Assembly: GCF_031127815.1 (NCBI RefSeq)
Contig: NZ_JARXHY010000004.1
Coordinates: forward strand, 62,001 to 126,000
Reading direction: 5' to 3'
Length of the DNA stretch: 64,000 nt
Origin: Pelagicoccus sp. SDUM812003
Lineage (GTDB): Bacteria; Verrucomicrobiota; Verrucomicrobiia; Opitutales; Opitutaceae
Shown: positions 1 through 8,394 of the stretch, in pieces
Layout: every line of letters begins with the position of its first letter
How positions within the stretch are numbered: position 1 is the stretch's first letter
Made by a program: the position numbers and the translations under genes
The notes under the pieces: model-generated
Databases searched by the model: none
Seen by the model: the letters and a program-made list of their open reading frames with translations, nothing else
Told to the model about the DNA's origin: nothing

Positions 1-835
1 GTGTGCTGGGCTGCTCGAAATCGCCGGTTGCTCCGATGAGCTCGCCGTTGAGGTAGACTTGATCCATGTCGTCGATCTTTCCCAGCAGCATCACCATCTG
101 GCCCTGCAGCTCTCCGGGATCGACGGAAAACGTTTTGCGATACCAGCCGATGCCGTCGTAGTCCTTGTATCCAAAATCATCCCACAGGCTAGGGACGGTG
201 ACGATCTGAAAGTCGGTGGTGTCGGTTTCAGGCTGGGCCCATTCGAGATTGTCTCCGGCTCGGAAGAGCCACTTGCCTTCGAGATTGGCTGTGATCGCAG
301 GCATGCGCGATTCGTAGATGCCGACGCGGCCGGAGCGGATGCCGCCTTCCTGCTCTCCATCGTAGACGCGTACCGCGAGAACGTTTTCGCCATCAGGGTT
401 CAGCAGGTCCTTGGAGATCGGGTAGGCGCGACCCTGTCCCCAGGCGGTTTTGTAGTGAGGCGGAAACATTCCTAGACCTCCGACGAGCGTGCCGTTGAGG
501 TAAGCTTCGTCCGCATCATCGATTTCGCCGAGCGCCACGAAGAGCTGGCCGGTCGTGTTTTTTGGGGTCTTGAAGGAGACGCGGTACCAGGCGAAACCAT
601 CGTAGTGTCGGTAGCCTTCGCGCTCCCAGGCGTTTGGCACGCTAATCTTTCCCCAGTCGCGATCATCGAAGGCCGGGTCTGCCCATGCGGGGTCGTCGCC
701 GACGGAAAACTTCCATTCGCGGGGAAAGCGCAGCACGCGATCGCTGTGGCGCGTGTCGCACATGACGTTTTCGTTGGCCAGCGAGCTGGAGGTGAAGGCG
801 ATGGAGATGAAAGCGAGAGAGAGGAAGCGTTTCAT
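1..835 (-). CDS. Secreted protein with tandem GH2-type sugar-binding modules (partial)
   Basis: The reading frame is open from the ATG at 833-835 to the window edge, so the C-terminus is missing. The first ~20 residues (MKRFLSLAFISIAFTSSSLA) form a signal peptide, implying export. Two homologous modules of about 120 residues follow. Each has a W-x-F segment, a (S/T)VPxxW(D/E) motif, a (Y/H)YDGxxWYR motif, an LG(E/K)IDD(A/M)D segment and a YLNGxLxG strand. This is the galactose-binding-like jelly-roll fold of the N-terminal domain of family 2 glycoside hydrolases and related beta-galactosidases and sialate O-acetylesterases. The catalytic part would lie off the left edge, so the enzyme class is open; carbohydrate binding is likely. 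The direct repeat of the module inside one protein is visible in the translation. Confidence 0.8.
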   Translation of the reverse strand, partial: MKRFLSLAFISIAFTSSSLANENVMCDTRHSDRVLRFPREWKFSVGDDPAWADPAFDDRDWGKISVPNAWEREGYRHYDGFAWYRVSFKTPKNTTGQLFVALGEIDDADEAYLNGTLVGGLGMFPPHYKTAWGQGRAYPISKDLLNPDGENVLAVRVYDGEQEGGIRSGRVGIYESRMPAITANLEGKWLFRAGDNLEWAQPETDTTDFQIVTVPSLWDDFGYKDYDGIGWYRKTFSVDPGELQGQMVMLLGKIDDMDQVYLNGELIGATGDFEQPST

Positions 836-965
836 GATTGTTTGCTTATACCGCGGCGATGCGGCAACGGTTACAGAATTTACTGATTGCGGCTTGGAGG
901 ACTGGGGGAAACGCGCAAGGGCGATGCCGTCGCGCCCTGCGTGAGCGAGCAGGGCTGGGGTGGGT

Positions 966-2321
966 CTAGGCTCGCTTGAGGGTGATGCTCGCGATGCAGC
1001 CTTGGCGATCGGTTCGGTTTTTTAGGGAAAGGGAGCCCCCGACCGCCTCCACGATTTGCTTGCTGATTGCCAGACCGATGCCGCTGCCGTTTTCCTTCGT
1101 GGTATAGAAAGGCACGAACAGGTTGTCGGGATTGGAGATGCCCGGGCCTTCGTCCTCGATGGAGATGGCGACGCTTTCCTCGCTGGACCGAGTGGAGACG
1201 CGAACGGATTTCGCTCGATGGCTGGTGGCTTCGCAGGCGTTTTTCACCAGATTGATCATAGCCTGCTCGATTTGGGAAGGATCCGCCAAGGCGTAGGGAG
1301 AGGTCGATGGCAGATCGAGCTGAACCTCTTCGGAGTAGAGCTGGCAGACTTTTCTCAGCACGTGAGAGATGCTGACTGCTCGAACGTTCGGCTCGGGCAG
1401 ACGGGCCAGCTGGGTGTAGTCCTTCATGAAGCGCACGATGTCCTCCGAACGCGTGGCGATGGTTTCCATGCCGTCGAGCAGGTCGGTCTTCGTCTCCGAA
1501 TCCATCTCGGTGGCTCGGGTGATTTTGTGCAAGGTGTTGGCCAGCGAGCTGATGGGTGCCAGCGAGTTGTTGAGCTCATGTCCCAGCACGCGGAGCAAGC
1601 GTTTCCATGACTCGCGTTCCTGCTCGCTCGAAGCCTGGGTGATGTCGGTCAGCAGGATGAGGCTATAGCGCTGGCCTTCCATGCGGAATATGCCGCGACG
1701 TCCTTCGAAGCGCCGAGAAGCGTCGCGGTAGGAGAAGCGGCTGAAATCGCTGGGTGAGTCGTCCAGGCAGAAGGCGATGCGCAGCTCGTCGACGCTGCAA
1801 TCGATGGGCGAGGCCTCCCAGTTGGTGATCGATGCGATGAGGCGGCGCGCCGCGTCGTTGGCTTGCTTGACGACGCGGTTCTGGTCGACGACGAGTATGG
1901 CCACGTCGATGTGCTCCATTATCTTGACGATGGCGGACTGGGTTTCGATGCCTGCGGTTCGGGAATGCTCCAGCAGCTCGGAGATGTAGTTGATTTCCTT
2001 GTACAGCTCGACGATGGTGCCGTCCTTTTCTCCGATGCGCTTGGTACGCATAGTGTAGTCGCCCTCGCGGATGGAGCCGAGAATGTTGGTGGCGATTTTG
2101 ATGGGGTTCGAGATGCGGCTTTGCAAGCGCCAGGCCAGAAGTGGCCAAGGGAGTATCAAGAAAATCATGACCGTCACCCAGACCTCCCATTCGGAATCGT
2201 AGGCCAGCATGAGCAAGGCGCAGAGAACGAAGCCGGGTAGGGCGCAGAGAGCCGCGTTGAGCACGATCTTGGCTTCGTAGGAGAAGCGGTGCTGGCGAAA
2301 CGGTGGGCGCGGGGCGGTCAC
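966..2321 (-). CDS. Membrane sensor histidine kinase, NtrY-like
   Basis: Two adjacent hydrophobic helices at roughly residues 24-62 anchor the protein in the inner membrane. A HAMP-like linker follows (RISNPIKIATNILGSIREGD), then a PAS-like segment (DVAILVVDQNRVVKQANDAA), an H-box with H248 in LGHELNNSLAPI, and a HATPase domain with N (NLVKNACEA), G1 (DEGPGI) and G2 (GSGIGLAISKQIVEA) boxes. The HELNNSLAPI form of the H-box is typical of NtrY-type kinases that pair with sigma-54 activators, and such an activator lies 29 bases upstream on the same strand. The kinase should autophosphorylate and pass phosphate to that regulator. There is no large periplasmic domain, so the signal is probably cytoplasmic or membrane-borne; it cannot be named from the sequence. 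Confidence 0.9.
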   Translation of the reverse strand: MTAPRPPFRQHRFSYEAKIVLNAALCALPGFVLCALLMLAYDSEWEVWVTVMIFLILPWPLLAWRLQSRISNPIKIATNILGSIREGDYTMRTKRIGEKDGTIVELYKEINYISELLEHSRTAGIETQSAIVKIMEHIDVAILVVDQNRVVKQANDAARRLIASITNWEASPIDCSVDELRIAFCLDDSPSDFSRFSYRDASRRFEGRRGIFRMEGQRYSLILLTDITQASSEQERESWKRLLRVLGHELNNSLAPISSLANTLHKITRATEMDSETKTDLLDGMETIATRSEDIVRFMKDYTQLARLPEPNVRAVSISHVLRKVCQLYSEEVQLDLPSTSPYALADPSQIEQAMINLVKNACEATSHRAKSVRVSTRSSEESVAISIEDEGPGISNPDNLFVPFYTTKENGSGIGLAISKQIVEAVGGSLSLKNRTDRQGCIASITLKRA

Positions 2322-2350
2322 AGGTTGGAGAGATGGGGGGGCGCTCCTGG

Positions 2351-3715
2351 CTACAGCCCGTAGCGTTGCATGCGGCGGTAGAAGGCGCTGCGGCTGAGGC
2401 CGAGCTCCTTGGCTGCTTCGTTCGCTTTCCCGTCGCAGCGGGCCAGCGTGCGGCGCATGAGGTAGGCTTCGACCTCTTCCAGGCTCATGTCGTCGAGATT
2501 GGCTCGGGAGGGGCTTTCGCGCGACGGGTTTAGTCCGAGCTCTGCTTCGCCGATCTCATCCTGGCGGCAGGTGAGGGCGGCCCGTTCGATAGCGTGGTCC
2601 AGCTCGCGAATGTTTCCCGGCCACTCGTAAGCTTTCATCGCTTCGAGGGCGTTCTGGGAAAAGCCTAGGTCCGCCTTGCGGTACTTGCTGGTGTATTTGG
2701 AAAGGAATGACGTGGCTAGCGGCTCGATGTCTTCCACGCGCTCGCGCAAGGGGGGAAGGTGGATGGTGATGGTGTTGAGTCGGTACAGCAAATCCATGCG
2801 GAAGCGCGACTGGTCGACCTCAGCTTGCAAGTCGGCGTTGGTTGCGGTGATCAGCCGGGCGTCGAGCCGCAGCGTCTTGGAGGACCCGACGCGTTCGAAC
2901 TCGCGCGTTTCCAAGGCGCGGAGGAGCTTTTGCTGTTGGGCCATCGGCATGTTGGCCACTTCGTCCATGAAAAGCGTCCCGCCGGAGGCCATTTCGAAGC
3001 GGCCGATGCGGTTTTCCTTGGCGTCGGTGAACGCCCCTTTGACGTGACCGAAGAGTTCGCTTTCGAAAACGCCTTCCGGAATTCCTCCCATGTTGACCGA
3101 TATGAAGGAGGCGTCGGATCGGCTGGAATTCTGGTGTATCAGGTTTGCAATGACGCCTTTGCCGGTTCCGTTTTCCCCGGTGATCAGTATGCTTGCGTCC
3201 GAATCGGCCACGCTTTCCACCAGCTCGAGCACGGGTTTCATCACGCGCGATTGAGCCACGAAGCCCGACACGCCCTTCTTGCGCAAGCTGCGGGTTTCCG
3301 CCTTGAGTCGAGTGGTGTGGATACGCGTTTCGTGCAGCAGACATTGAGTGCGCACGATGGCGATAAGCCGTTCGTCCTCCCATGGCTTCTGCAGAAAGTC
3401 GCTGGCGCCGCGCCGCATGCATTCGACCGCTACGTCGATGCTCGCCCAAGCGGTCATCACTACTACGGGCAAATCCGGCTCGCGCTCCTTGATCCGCTCC
3501 AAAAGCTCCATGCCCTCTTTGCCGGAGGTGGTATCGAGATGGTAGTTCAGATCGATCAGGACGGTCGCGTAGTCGTTTTGTTCGACGCGCTTCAGAGCGT
3601 CTGCCGGGGTGCTGACGCAATCGGGTAGAAAGCCTTCGGCCTTCAGGGCCAGCCGGATCGCCTGCAGGACGTCCCGGTTGTCATCCGCGATAAGCACGCG
3701 ATTGTTCGTAGGCAT
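2351..3715 (-). CDS. Sigma-54-dependent response regulator, NtrC family
   Basis: The start is placed at MPTNNRVLIADDN, where receiver homology begins; the frame stays open upstream, but that part is low-complexity and unlike the family. Domains in order: receiver with phospho-acceptor D55 (TVLIDLNYH); AAA+ sigma-54 interaction domain with Walker A GENGTGKG, an L1 loop reading GAFTDA rather than GAFTGA, and Walker B GGTLFMDEV; and a C-terminal Fis-type helix-turn-helix (ANEAAKELGLSRSAFYRRMQ). When phosphorylated it should oligomerise and use ATP to open sigma-54 promoters. It is the upstream gene of an operon with the kinase that ends the pair at 966. GAFTDA is a known natural variant and does not by itself mean loss of sigma-54 contact. 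Targets are unknown. Confidence 0.92.
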   Translation of the reverse strand: MPTNNRVLIADDNRDVLQAIRLALKAEGFLPDCVSTPADALKRVEQNDYATVLIDLNYHLDTTSGKEGMELLERIKEREPDLPVVVMTAWASIDVAVECMRRGASDFLQKPWEDERLIAIVRTQCLLHETRIHTTRLKAETRSLRKKGVSGFVAQSRVMKPVLELVESVADSDASILITGENGTGKGVIANLIHQNSSRSDASFISVNMGGIPEGVFESELFGHVKGAFTDAKENRIGRFEMASGGTLFMDEVANMPMAQQQKLLRALETREFERVGSSKTLRLDARLITATNADLQAEVDQSRFRMDLLYRLNTITIHLPPLRERVEDIEPLATSFLSKYTSKYRKADLGFSQNALEAMKAYEWPGNIRELDHAIERAALTCRQDEIGEAELGLNPSRESPSRANLDDMSLEEVEAYLMRRTLARCDGKANEAAKELGLSRSAFYRRMQRYGL

Positions 3716-4148
3716 ATTTGGAGTAGTAGGGTGGCGGGTGGACGGTTTGGAGGTGCGAGGCAAAGGGTGGTGGACGGTACGAATGGATGGCAAGTTTGGC
3801 ATGGTGGCAAGATTTTGATGAGGGCCTAGCGGTACCAGACTTCGCGCCATGGGTTCTGGCGTTTTGCGTAACCTGCACGACATCAAACGATAAAGGATCT
3901 CAATTTCGCCACGGATCCGCTCCGACGCTTGCCGCGTCCCGCTTGCGAGCTGCATCGCGTCCCGATTTCGGGACGGCGACATTCCCTGCTGGCGGCTTGG
4001 ACGACCAAGGATCCACCGCTGGCTAGACGCTGACAAACGAGACCCGTCGCCAAGAAAAGAGTTGCATCAAAGTGCACTTAATAGGATTAAGGAAGCCAAC
4101 CCCTACGATTGTGGGCGTCCGTTGATCGAGACGTCCTAGAAAAAGAGA
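3716..4148. other. Divergent intergenic region, regulator / GH30
   Basis: These 433 bases separate the two-component operon (leftward) from the GH30 gene (rightward) and must hold both promoters. No RNA gene, clear terminator or strong dyad was recognised. The run at 3797-3812 resembles a -24/-12 element, but the spacing of its GG and GC dinucleotides is too short for sigma-54. The GH30 ATG follows the purine-rich AAAAGAGA, a weak ribosome site. Confidence 0.4.
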
Positions 4149-5672
4149 ATGAAACGTATACCCAGCAATATGACGAAGTGTGTGGTCTGCGGCGCGGCTT
4201 TGGCGGCGACATTGACCGCCGAAGGCGCGAGCTCCGCACAGGCGGCGGAGGTCGAAGTTTACCAAAGCTCTCGGGCGGGCGATCAGCTTGCGAGAGTGGA
4301 GGTCCCGCAGGCGGGCATCGATGCGAGTCGCGAAATTCGGCTGTATCCGGATCGCGGCTACCAAACTATCGTAGGCATCGGAGGCGCCTTCACCGAGAGC
4401 GCGGCCGACGCCTTGTCGGCGCTTTCGGAGGAGAAACGCCGCGAGGTCATCGAGGCCTATTTCAGTCCGCGACAGGGCGGCTACAGTCTGACGCGTACTC
4501 ACGTGGGGAGTTGCGACTTCTCGCTTGGGAGCTACACCTACGCCGAGGTGGAGGGCGATGAGGCGCTGGAGCATTTCACGATCGACCCGGACCGCAAGCT
4601 GCTGCTGCCGTTGATAAAGGACAGCATGGCGGTGCCGGGAGCGGACTTCAAGATCCTCGCCTCGCCCTGGACCGCTCCGCCTTGGATGAAGGACAATGGC
4701 GCCTATTTTGGCGGCAGCCTTTTACCGGAATATCGCGAGGTCTACGTGAACTATCTTTCCAAGTACCTCGATGCCTACGCGGCGGAAGGCGTGCCTATCT
4801 GGGGGCTCACTCCGGTCAACGAGCCGGAAGGCAACAACGCGAACTGGGAGAGCATGCATTTCAGCCCCGAGCAGATGCGCGATTTCATCGCGAACCACCT
4901 AGGGCCCGTTTTTCGTAGTGAGAATCGCGATACGAAGATTTTCGTTTTCGACCAGAATCGCGACCACATGGAGGAATGGGCCAAGGTGGTCTACGCGGAC
5001 GATGCGGTCCGCTCCTTCGTGGATGGAATGGCGGTGCATTGGTACAGCAGCACGGTGGACGTGTGCGCGGAGGCCTTGGACGCGGTGCACCATGCCTATC
5101 CGGATATGCAGATCATGCACACCGAAGGCTGCATCGACGCTCTCGGCGATGACGAGCCGATGTGGAGCTGGCTGGAGGCGGATTGGTACTGGCGCGAGGA
5201 AGCGACCGATTGGGGCGTTTTTTGGGCCCCAGAAGAGCAGAAGGTTGACCATCCTCCCTATTCGCCCGTGTATCGATATGCTGGTGACATCATCGGCGGA
5301 CTGAATCATTGGATGACTGGATGGATCGACTGGAACATGGTTTTGGATACGCGAGGCGGGCCGAATCACGTGAAGAACTTTTGCGGGGCCCCGGTGTTGA
5401 TCGATCGCGAAAAGGGCGAGGCCTTCTACACGCCGCTCTATTATGTCATGTGCCACTTCAGCCGTTTCATCCGTCCTGATGCGGTGCGCATCGGCATTGA
5501 GGGAGCGGAGGGCGACATCGAAGGAACGGCGGTTCGCAACGTCGATGGCTCCATCGTGGCGGTGCTTCTGAATCGCGGGCTTGAGGAACAAGCCTATCGA
5601 TTGGTGTGCGGCGATCGGGAGGTGACTTTGCTCATGCCGCCTCAGTCGCTGCAGACGGTGGCGCTGCGCTAG
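4149..5672 (+). CDS. Secreted GH30 family glycosidase (glucosylceramidase-like)
   Basis: A signal peptide with an Ala-rich core covers about the first 33 residues, so the enzyme is exported. The remainder matches the GH30 (beta/alpha)8 plus beta-domain layout: the N-terminal GIGGAFTESAADAL motif, the acid/base E225 in LTPVNEPEG, and the nucleophile E326 in MHTEGCID. A W-rich segment around DWNMVLD lines the active site, and a C-terminal beta domain with VAVLLNRG completes it. GH30 members retain configuration and cleave beta-glucosylceramide, beta-1,6-glucan or beta-1,6-galactan; the subtype cannot be fixed here, though the sequence looks most like the glucosylceramidase branch. At 507 residues it is full length. 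It stands alone, facing away from the two-component pair, and could be one of its targets (inference only). Confidence 0.9.
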   Translation: MKRIPSNMTKCVVCGAALAATLTAEGASSAQAAEVEVYQSSRAGDQLARVEVPQAGIDASREIRLYPDRGYQTIVGIGGAFTESAADALSALSEEKRREVIEAYFSPRQGGYSLTRTHVGSCDFSLGSYTYAEVEGDEALEHFTIDPDRKLLLPLIKDSMAVPGADFKILASPWTAPPWMKDNGAYFGGSLLPEYREVYVNYLSKYLDAYAAEGVPIWGLTPVNEPEGNNANWESMHFSPEQMRDFIANHLGPVFRSENRDTKIFVFDQNRDHMEEWAKVVYADDAVRSFVDGMAVHWYSSTVDVCAEALDAVHHAYPDMQIMHTEGCIDALGDDEPMWSWLEADWYWREEATDWGVFWAPEEQKVDHPPYSPVYRYAGDIIGGLNHWMTGWIDWNMVLDTRGGPNHVKNFCGAPVLIDREKGEAFYTPLYYVMCHFSRFIRPDAVRIGIEGAEGDIEGTAVRNVDGSIVAVLLNRGLEEQAYRLVCGDREVTLLMPPQSLQTVALR

Positions 5673-5843
5673 AGCGTTTCTCGTCCATGTAGGCGCGTTT
5701 GTAGTTGGGTTTCCTGAGCGGCGTGTCCGGACGGGCACGCCCTGCCTCTGCGTCTAGCCAAGCGAAAAGCGCGTTGGCTTCGAACCTTGGGCCGACGTCT
5801 TTGAAGGTGAGCTTGCAATCGCCTTCGGAGAAATCGGCCCACT

Positions 5844-6998
5844 TTATTTCAACGCGTCGACGCCAGCTTTGAGACGTCGCAGGCCTTCTTCCAATGTGGA
5901 GCGTGGACAGCCGAAGTTGAGGCGCACGTGTTTCTTGCTGTCGAAGAAGGCTCCGTCGCTCAGGCCGATGCCGTGGCTTTCGAAGTGTCCTACCGGGTCG
6001 CTCAGCTCGAGTCTGGAGACGTCCATCCAGCTCAGGTAGGTGGCTTCGTGCTGGTAGAGCCCGATGTCTGGTATCTCCCGTTTGACGAAGTCGTGTATGA
6101 AGTCGCGATTTCCCGCCAGGTAGCGCTGCAGCTGGTCTCTCCAGTCGCCCGCGTAGCGATAGGCCGCCTCGCAAGCGGTGTAGCCGAGATTGTTGACTTC
6201 CGCCACGATGCCGCGGGCGGCCATGGTGAAGCGCTGGCGTAGCTCCTTGTCGGGGATGATGGCGATGGAGCAGCCGAGCCCCGCCAGATTGTAGGTCTTG
6301 CTGGGAGCGATGAACGTGAAAATCCGCTCGGCGGCCTTCTCCGAAACGGTGGCCAAGGGGATGTGTTTCCGTCCGTCAAGCAGGAGCTCGCAGTGGATTT
6401 CGTCGGAGCAGCACAGCAGGTCGTGCCGCTCGCAGAATTCGACCACCTTCTCCAGCTCCTGGCGCTCGAACACCCGGGCGCAGGGATTGTGCGGATTGCA
6501 GAAGAAAAAGACCTTGGTATCCGGCGTGATGGCCGCTTCGAGGGCGTCCCAGTCGATGACGTAGCGGTCGCCATCCAGACCCATGGGAGCCTTGACCACA
6601 GCGCGTTTCTGGAACTTGGGAGCGAAGATGAAGGGCGGGTAGATCGGCGTGGTGGTGAGCACGCTTTCATTGGGCTGGCAAAAGGCTCGGCTGGCCACGT
6701 TGAGTCCAACCACCAGGCCCGGCAGCCAGACCAGCCATTCGGCTTCGACCTTCCAACCATACTCGCGCTCCAGCATCTCGATCACGGCCTCGGTGCAGCT
6801 GGGTTCCGGGCGGGCGTAGCCAAAGATGCCGTGGTCGATGCGCTCGTGCAGGGCGTCGAGCACGACCTCGGGAGCATGGAAGTCCATGTCGGCCACCCAC
6901 ATCGGGAGGATGTCCTTGCCCTCGTATTTCTGCCACTTCTGGCTGTCGGTCTCGGTACGGTCGTAGACGGTGTCGAAGATGGAAGCTTGTTCGCTCAT
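5844..6998 (-). CDS. patB: MalY/PatB-type C-S lyase (PLP aminotransferase fold I)
   Basis: The 384 residues match the family length. Features of fold-type I PLP enzymes are present: the N-terminal WVADMDF segment typical of MalY/PatB, NPHNPCARVF, SDEIHCELLL with the ring-stacking Asp, and the PLP lysine K234 in FIAPSKTYNLAGLG. The C-terminal RLNFGCPRSTLEEGL carries the carboxylate-binding Arg. Members cleave cystathionine and other beta-C-S substrates to homocysteine or thiols, pyruvate and ammonia, a cytosolic step in sulfur amino-acid metabolism. The gene is monocistronic and transcribed toward the GH30 gene. A coding-looking stretch in another frame follows its stop (see findings). Confidence 0.88.
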   Translation of the reverse strand: MSEQASIFDTVYDRTETDSQKWQKYEGKDILPMWVADMDFHAPEVVLDALHERIDHGIFGYARPEPSCTEAVIEMLEREYGWKVEAEWLVWLPGLVVGLNVASRAFCQPNESVLTTTPIYPPFIFAPKFQKRAVVKAPMGLDGDRYVIDWDALEAAITPDTKVFFFCNPHNPCARVFERQELEKVVEFCERHDLLCCSDEIHCELLLDGRKHIPLATVSEKAAERIFTFIAPSKTYNLAGLGCSIAIIPDKELRQRFTMAARGIVAEVNNLGYTACEAAYRYAGDWRDQLQRYLAGNRDFIHDFVKREIPDIGLYQHEATYLSWMDVSRLELSDPVGHFESHGIGLSDGAFFDSKKHVRLNFGCPRSTLEEGLRRLKAGVDALK

Positions 6999-7109
6999 GC
7001 TGACGGGCAGGGAGGCTTATGCGCTCTTTTTTGTAAATCTGAAAATGGCTTCGCCGCGTCCCGACCGCGACTGTGACGAAAAGCGGGAAAGCGAACGGGT
7101 CGAATGGGG

Positions 7110-7136
7110 GTTGAAGTGTGACACATTGACCCTCCT
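7110..7136 (+). promoter_or_regulatory. Possible heat-shock (sigma-32-like) promoter
   Basis: GTTGAAG at 7110-7116, a 13-base gap, then CCCTCCT at 7130-7136. This loosely follows the sigma-32 pattern CTTGAAA-N13-CCCCAT. It sits 150 bases before two small heat-shock genes, which gives it weight, but the -10 half is a poor match. The rest of the gap from 6999 to 7279 shows no other signal I can support. Confidence 0.25.
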
Positions 7137-7279
7137 GGCGCGTTGTTTATTTCTCAAGTCGTTGGTTATGAGGAGGAAAGAAGGTTATGGAGAACTGGTA
7201 TTCTTCGTGCACAAGAGTCGGCATCCAAAACCGGAAAAACGTAAACCCAATCATTTCGACCTAAAGGAGGAAAATACGA

Positions 7280-7738
7280 ATGAACTATCTCAGCCCTTAT
7301 GCTCACCGACTGAACAACGCCAGCCTGGCAAATGGTTTCGCTTCGTTCGACAAGCAGTTCGAAACGCTCTTCGCGGATCTGCCCAAGCTGTTCGACTTCA
7401 GCAAGGAGGAGTTGCTCGGAGCTACCAACCCCACCATCGCCACTCGCTGGTATGAAAACGACGACGCCTACATCGTGCGTCTCGACTTGCCGGGGGTGAA
7501 GCGGGGAGACATCGATCTCACCGTCGAGGACGGCCAGGTCGGAGTAGCGGCGAAACGCAAGTTTGCCGGAGCGGGCGAAGAAAACGAAAACGCCTTCGAG
7601 TACCGCAAGCAGCTCGATCTGCCTGAGCAGGTGAATGCCGAGAAGATCAGGGCGAGTTATGAGAACGGCGTGCTCAGCCTGACCTTGCCGAAAGCGGAAA
7701 AGGCCAAGCCTCGTCGCATCGACGTTTCGTTCAGCTGA
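7280..7738 (+). CDS. Small heat-shock protein, Hsp20/alpha-crystallin family
   Basis: The 152 residues carry a central alpha-crystallin domain: NDDAYIVRLDLPGVKRGDID, the typical P-G-V turn, a beta strand ending in KRKF, and the A-x-x-x-N-G-V-L motif (ASYENGVLSLTLPK) near the C-terminus. Such proteins form oligomers that hold unfolding proteins in the cytosol without using ATP. The start is set by a strong ribosome site, AAAGGAGG at 7263-7270. It is first in a two-gene operon with a second Hsp20; the pair ends at the terminator at 8254. The N-terminal arm (1-60) is Ala- and Phe-rich, as expected for the oligomerising arm. A heat-responsive promoter is plausible but only weakly visible. Confidence 0.93.
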   Translation: MNYLSPYAHRLNNASLANGFASFDKQFETLFADLPKLFDFSKEELLGATNPTIATRWYENDDAYIVRLDLPGVKRGDIDLTVEDGQVGVAAKRKFAGAGEENENAFEYRKQLDLPEQVNAEKIRASYENGVLSLTLPKAEKAKPRRIDVSFS

Positions 7739-7779
7739 TCGAAGCGGGAGTTAATCTTAAACCAGGGAGGAAAGCAGCA

Positions 7780-8178
7780 ATGACATTTCTAAATATCGTG
7801 AAGAAGAACAAGGCATCGAACGCTTCGCAGCGCGGAGCAGCTACGGCGGTTCGCTACGTCCGACCGCGTTATCGAATCCATGAAACGGATACGGGCTACC
7901 AAGCCCAGGTGGATCTGCCGGGAGTTTCCCGAAAGGGACTCGAGGTGAACGTGCAGGATGGGGCGCTGGAGATCGTGGCCAGTCGAGACTGGACGGCGCC
8001 CGAAACGTGGCGACAGCTCGGAGGTTCGAGCGAGCAGGGCCTTAGCTATCGGCTTCGGCTCGCGATCGGCGAAGAGATCGACAGCGAAGGCATCAAGGCC
8101 GAAGTCGCCAACGGGGTTCTGCATTTGGCGTTGCCTAAGTCGGAAGCTCAGCAGCCGCGAAGGATCGCCATCAACTAG
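7780..8178 (+). CDS. Second small heat-shock protein, Hsp20 family
   Basis: This 132-residue paralogue has a short basic N-terminal arm and an alpha-crystallin domain with YQAQVDLPGVSRKGLEVNVQ and EVANGVLHLALPKSEA. It starts 41 bases after the first Hsp20 and has its own ribosome site, GGGAGGAAAG, before the ATG. The two proteins differ strongly outside the core, so they may form mixed oligomers or serve different clients (inference). The C-terminal QPRRIAIN looks like the I-x-I tail that docks neighbouring dimers. Confidence 0.9.
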   Translation: MTFLNIVKKNKASNASQRGAATAVRYVRPRYRIHETDTGYQAQVDLPGVSRKGLEVNVQDGALEIVASRDWTAPETWRQLGGSSEQGLSYRLRLAIGEEIDSEGIKAEVANGVLHLALPKSEAQQPRRIAIN

Positions 8179-8253
8179 GCGGACGGACCGTCGTCTTAGC
8201 CTCGGCAGGGGCTGTCTCCTGCGGCGATACCCATTTAGATGATAGGAGGAGGG

Positions 8254-8283
8254 CCGGCCCTGCGGAAGCGGGGCCGGTTTTTT
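8254..8283 (+). terminator. Rho-independent terminator of the hsp20 operon
   Basis: A perfect 7-bp GC stem, CCGGCCC (8254-8260) with GGGCCGG (8271-8277), a 10-base loop and six T. It lies between the second Hsp20 and the MscS gene, so the MscS start must lie downstream of it. Confidence 0.9.
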
Positions 8284-8394
8284 CGACGCGTGCTTCTCAG
8301 ATGTCATGGCGAGCGTCGCCCCGAGAGGAGGGGAGGGAATGGCGGCGTGTTTATGCGCTTGAGTTCGCAAAAAGAGGCAGTTGTCGTACGGGCA

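Noticed and set aside
3797-3812. Sigma-54 promoter before the GH30 gene
   Set aside because: GG and GC are seven bases apart instead of ten, so it cannot fit the -24/-12 spacing.
3716-4036. Longer N-terminus of the NtrC-type regulator
   Set aside because: The frame stays open upstream of 3715 but encodes Pro/Ser/Arg-rich sequence unlike any receiver domain; the family start is at MPTNNRVLIADDN.
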